Positions 42,128 through 44,692 of a stretch of DNA of 44,692 nucleotides are shown here, piece by piece. Both the position numbers and the translations under genes were made by a program. Numbering within the stretch: position 1 is the first letter of the stretch; the number at the start of each line of letters is the position of its first letter. Under the pieces are notes generated by a model. The model was not told the DNA's origin, did no database searches, and saw only the letters and a program-made list of their open reading frames with translations. This DNA is from Cytophagaceae bacterium. Its GTDB lineage: Bacteria; Bacteroidota; Bacteroidia; Cytophagales; Flexibacteraceae. The DNA is taken from NCBI GenBank assembly GCA_027485575.1, contig JAIXQU010000110.1, positions 1-44,692 on the forward strand, given 5' to 3'.

Positions 42128-42820
42128 CTAGTGGCTTCCACATAAAACTTCTGATTTGGTTTGATTGTTGCTTTTCACAATTTCAGATTGAGATATTGCG
42201 AAAAACCTCCAGAATAATACCAAAGTGACCATTGCAATTGAGATTCTTGGACTGGAAAAAAGTTTAAAAATATACCAATCCGGGATTTGGAATCCAATAT
42301 TGAGCATAAAAAGAATATGCCACCAACTGTTGGCAAGTCCAAAAATCAGCATCAAAAAAGCCCCTGTAAACCAGGCACTTCCTATTGAGGATTGGGCAAG
42401 TGCCACATACACCAAACCACAAGGAATTAATCCATTTCCAATCCCAAGAAGGAAAAAACCACCAAGTGGAAAAAGCCCAAGCCTTTCAACAAAACGTTGC
42501 TGGATAACAGCCCTTATTTTTTTGAACAAATCAAAATTCCAGCCAGAAAAAATAAAAAAAAGGAGGACCAGCAGCCCAAAAAGCCAAACTTTTTGTCCCC
42601 CAATCCAGGAAATGCCTTGGCCGACCAAACCCACCAAGGCTCCCATCAAAACATAAACAAAAATTCGCCCGGCGATAAAGATAAGTCTGTAATTGATGGC
42701 CTTTGATTTAGGTTTTTTTCCGATCGGTAAAGCCAGAGCCAGAGGTCCACACATGAAAATACAGTGTAAAGTGCCACCAAGGCCAATTAATAAAGATGAA
42801 ATGATAAGAGCAGGTTCCAA
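42128..42820 (-). CDS. Sulfite exporter TauE/SafE-like membrane protein (DsbD_2-type)
   Basis: 230 residues, six transmembrane helices. The first carries GLGGTLHCIFMCGPLALALP, the His-Cys...Met-Cys-Gly-Pro signature of this COG2836 group, and GLIPCGLVYVALAQSS appears midway; the Cys pair is the type associated with thiol or copper/heme handling. In many Bacteroidota and Proteobacteria this gene directly follows ccoG-fixH-ccoS; here it is about 19 kb away. Start: no in-frame ATG, so TTG at 42820 is the only good candidate. Sulfite export itself is only inferred by name. Confidence 0.88.
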   Translation of the reverse strand: MEPALIISSLLIGLGGTLHCIFMCGPLALALPIGKKPKSKAINYRLIFIAGRIFVYVLMGALVGLVGQGISWIGGQKVWLFGLLVLLFFIFSGWNFDLFKKIRAVIQQRFVERLGLFPLGGFFLLGIGNGLIPCGLVYVALAQSSIGSAWFTGAFLMLIFGLANSWWHILFMLNIGFQIPDWYIFKLFSSPRISIAMVTLVLFWRFFAISQSEIVKSNNQTKSEVLCGSH

Positions 42821-42933
42821 ATTTGTAGTTCTAACCTTGGCTGATTTATACCTCCAATTGCAAATCTATTCGCAGGTTTTTCTTATACCATTGACTCTTA
42901 ATTCTTAAAAACCTGATAAATATCAGCCAGGAG

Positions 42934-44214
42934 TTACACTAATGTTTCTGTCTTTAAAATTTTAGTACCAATCTGGCAAGACATGCACTTTTTGGGAAGG
43001 CAAAAATTATTAAACAACTCAGTCAAGGCCTGGCTCTGACCAGCAGTTTTTATCTCCACATTTTCATTTTTCCAGAACCTGGTAATGGAATTTTCTTCGG
43101 CAGGACTTTGATTTAGCCAATCAATTGCTTTTTCTATCCATAAGGGTTGGTTTTGATACAAACCAAGTGCAGTTAAAAAAGGGGCAAAAACATTGATTAT
43201 CAGATTTTCACGGATAAAATCTGAAATCCCAAAACCTGTAATTTGATATCCGCTTTCCTTTAAATAGGATTGTAAAATCTCCGGCTTGGGAGACTTTTCG
43301 ATCTGCCTAAAAAATTCTACCGGACTTTCTGCCTCGGTTAATAATCCAAACCAGGAAGAAAGATTATTGATAACCACAGCCAAAAGCAGAATGCGTTGAA
43401 TGGGGAAAGACCCTGGCCTAATCCGGAACATTTTCCATAAAATCTGAGGCTTATCCAATCCATACTTTTGTGAAATAAAATCATAATCTGCCTTCAGTTT
43501 CTCACCTGCAGGTCCATTTGTAGAGGTTAAGAAACCACCCACACCTAAAAAAATCGCAGCTAAACTTTCGGTTTTCCAACCTTGGGCTGCCAAAACTTTA
43601 ACTGGGACTGATTGACTTAAAATCAACATTGGTTCAGCATTTATTTTTAATCCCAGACACCATGCTATGGTTTGAAAAAATGTTTCCAACCAATCCTTTT
43701 TGTTGGATTCAAATCTTTCCAGAATTTCGAATCCCTTCCGCTCTAACCTTTCAACAAGAACTCTTTCCTGCATGCCGACCAATACAAATGACTGAATATC
43801 AGGCAAAAAATAAGAGCAAGAAATTTTTTTCTTTTCATTTTGAACCAAAGACCTATACCGCAAAACTACTTGCAATGGGACAAGCTCTTTCATTTCTAAA
43901 GTAGGAACTACTGTTCCATCTTTTCTGAAAATTTCTAAATCTTTTTCCCATACCACATGCAAAATGACAGATTGGTATGCAACATCATATTGATGGTTGT
44001 GGGTGTTCCATTCACTGGATTTAACATGAATTTCTACGGACCCAATCCACTCTAAATCTCCAAGAATTATTTTTGCCTGGATAAAATCAGGACCAGAATC
44101 ATAATTCCTGAATCCAGTTTTGATTACCTTCACTTCATCTTTTCCAGCCAATAGCAAGGAGCCTTTCCGGAAAAGCTGCTGTTCCCAAATGGCATGTAAA
44201 AAATCCTCTTTCAT
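42934..44214 (-). CDS. DUF2851 family protein
   Basis: 426 residues. The N-terminal domain holds the conserved DUF2851 run SGPDFIQAKIILGDLEWIG followed by SVEIHVKSSEWNTHNHQYD and VILHVVWEKD; the C-terminus ends in a cysteine motif NFCLPKKCMSCQIG. The first block, with spaced acidic residues and a Lys after a beta strand, looks like a nuclease-type core, but I cannot confirm a PD-(D/E)XK fold by eye. Widespread in Bacteroidota and single-copy; function unknown. ATG at 44214; the tRNA-Leu gene lies just upstream on the other strand. Confidence 0.85.
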   Translation of the reverse strand: MKEDFLHAIWEQQLFRKGSLLLAGKDEVKVIKTGFRNYDSGPDFIQAKIILGDLEWIGSVEIHVKSSEWNTHNHQYDVAYQSVILHVVWEKDLEIFRKDGTVVPTLEMKELVPLQVVLRYRSLVQNEKKKISCSYFLPDIQSFVLVGMQERVLVERLERKGFEILERFESNKKDWLETFFQTIAWCLGLKINAEPMLILSQSVPVKVLAAQGWKTESLAAIFLGVGGFLTSTNGPAGEKLKADYDFISQKYGLDKPQILWKMFRIRPGSFPIQRILLLAVVINNLSSWFGLLTEAESPVEFFRQIEKSPKPEILQSYLKESGYQITGFGISDFIRENLIINVFAPFLTALGLYQNQPLWIEKAIDWLNQSPAEENSITRFWKNENVEIKTAGQSQALTELFNNFCLPKKCMSCQIGTKILKTETLV

Positions 44215-44265
44215 CTCTATTCAGGTAATTGATTTGCGAATAAAAAGAAAATTTGCATTCAATTA

Positions 44266-44295
44266 TTGCTTGCACGGAAGAAGCCATTACTTTTG
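44266..44295 (+). promoter_or_regulatory. Promoter of the tRNA-Leu gene
   Basis: TTG at 44266-44268, 19 bases, then TACTTTTG at 44288-44295: a full match to the Bacteroidota sigma-A promoter (TTG-N19-TAnnTTTG). The tRNA 5' end is 12 bases downstream. Confidence 0.85.
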
Positions 44296-44307
44296 CAGTC
44301 CTCAAAA

Positions 44308-44391
44308 GCCCAGGTGGCGAAATTGGTAGACGCACTACTTTGAGGTGGTAGCGCCCGTAAGGGTGTGCTGGTTCGAATCCAGTCCTGGGCA
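44308..44391 (+). tRNA. tRNA-Leu (anticodon GAG)
   Basis: Class II cloverleaf: acceptor GCCCAGG (44308-44314) pairs with CCTGGGC, D arm GCG...CGC with GGTAG in the loop, anticodon stem CTACT/GGTAG with loop TTGAGGT (anticodon GAG at 44342-44344), a long variable arm CGCCCGTAAGGGTG and T arm with GGTTCGAATCC. GAG reads CUC/CUU leucine codons. The 3' CCA is not encoded (ACA follows). The gene stands alone between a good promoter and a terminator. Confidence 0.97.
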
Positions 44392-44393
44392 CA

Positions 44394-44424
44394 ACCCTGT
44401 CAGAGTTTTCTGGCAGGGTTTTTT
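44394..44424 (+). terminator. Intrinsic terminator of the tRNA-Leu gene
   Basis: ACCCTGTCAG (44394-44403), a 6-base loop, CTGGCAGGGT (44410-44419): a 10-bp stem with one G-U pair, followed by a T run at 44420-44424. Confidence 0.88.
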
Positions 44425-44446
44425 ATTTAAGCCAAAAGCATAATCT

Positions 44447-44662
44447 TTAAAATCCCTTATTCGGATGAAACGATCTCTTTGTGCGCTTCTCTGTTTTTAA
44501 ATCAAAAATCTCAGAATGTATCAATACCCATGGCCGATGTTTTGAGGCCCAGTCCTTTTTCCCAAATTCATTGTGGGAAGCAATCCTTAATTCCAAATTG
44601 GATGTGAAACCAACATAGGTCTTTTGAATCCTGGTTGAAAAAAGAATGTAAACCCAAAACAT
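44447..44662 (-). CDS. GIY-YIG family protein, short
   Basis: 71 residues. FWVYILFSTRIQKTYVGFTSNLELRI carries the GIY (here VYI) and YIG (YVG) strands and the catalytic Arg, then HNEFGKKDWASKHRPWVLIH. This is a short UPF0213-like GIY-YIG protein of Bacteroidota. The closing ~12 residues (KRTKRSFHPNKGF) differ from the KTEAMxREKxLKSGKGREFI-like end I expect, so a frameshift or shortened C-terminus is possible. ATG at 44662, close to the right edge; the full N-terminus is inside the window. Confidence 0.75.
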   Translation of the reverse strand: MFWVYILFSTRIQKTYVGFTSNLELRIASHNEFGKKDWASKHRPWVLIHSEIFDLKTEKRTKRSFHPNKGF

Positions 44663-44692
44663 ACAAATGCAAAAAGCCCCTGATTTTCAGAG

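Overview
The window looks like an ordinary chromosomal stretch of a Bacteroidota bacterium, probably a free-living Cytophagia- or Saprospiria-like lineage; I cannot place it to genus. The basis is: two secreted proteins with gliding-motility-associated (CHU_C, T9SS type B) C-termini and one with a type A Por-secretion tail; a -7 box of the Bacteroidota form TAnnTTTG in front of the tRNA and SRP RNA genes; AT-rich DNA with few Shine-Dalgarno sequences; and the fused AroG-type DAHP synthase N-terminus typical of the phylum. There is no phage, transposase, CRISPR array or obvious genomic island.

Layout. 1-5455: the start of a DAHP synthase gene (minus), then a plus-strand run of Ppx/GppA phosphatase, thiolase and alpha/beta hydrolase, facing a LemA lipoprotein across a shared terminator, then a polytopic GT-C-like protein. 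5456-14929: dispersed repeat copy A, valyl-tRNA synthetase, GH31 alpha-glucosidase, a T9SS-exported M14 carboxypeptidase and an APC amino-acid permease. 14935-20365: rRNA-methyltransferase-like protein, esterase-like hydrolase, membrane-anchored GT2, TolC-type outer membrane protein, the SRP RNA gene (minus) and PlsC. 20366-22973: a repeat-rich spacer that contains an orphan signal-peptide ORF, then ccoG-fixH preceded by an Fnr-like palindrome. 22990-30314: dUTPase and Xaa-Pro aminopeptidase operon, two large CHU_C surface proteins, a VOC protein and repeat copy B. 30316-35243: fumarylacetoacetase, MFS transporter, asparaginase, TatD and a small conserved protein. 35244-39643: repeat copy C, a LytS/LytTR-type two-component pair, a receiver-only regulator coupled to a YkgJ-type cysteine-cluster protein, and a lone BatA/B-like VWA protein. 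39964-44692: a FIST sensor with a SpoIIE-type phosphatase, a SafE/TauE-like membrane protein, a DUF2851 protein, tRNA-Leu(GAG) with promoter and terminator, and a GIY-YIG protein.

Most genes are housekeeping or broadly conserved. The parts that deserve a second look are: the FIST-SpoIIE pair, a possible histidine-kinase-free output for a FIST (NosP-like) sensor; the three-copy interspersed repeat, which carries a detachable 20-nt hairpin; the ccoG-fixH pair standing alone under a putative Fnr box, with a SafE-like gene 20 kb away; and the decayed spacer at 20366-21100. Several genes have no usable ATG and appear to start at TTG or GTG.
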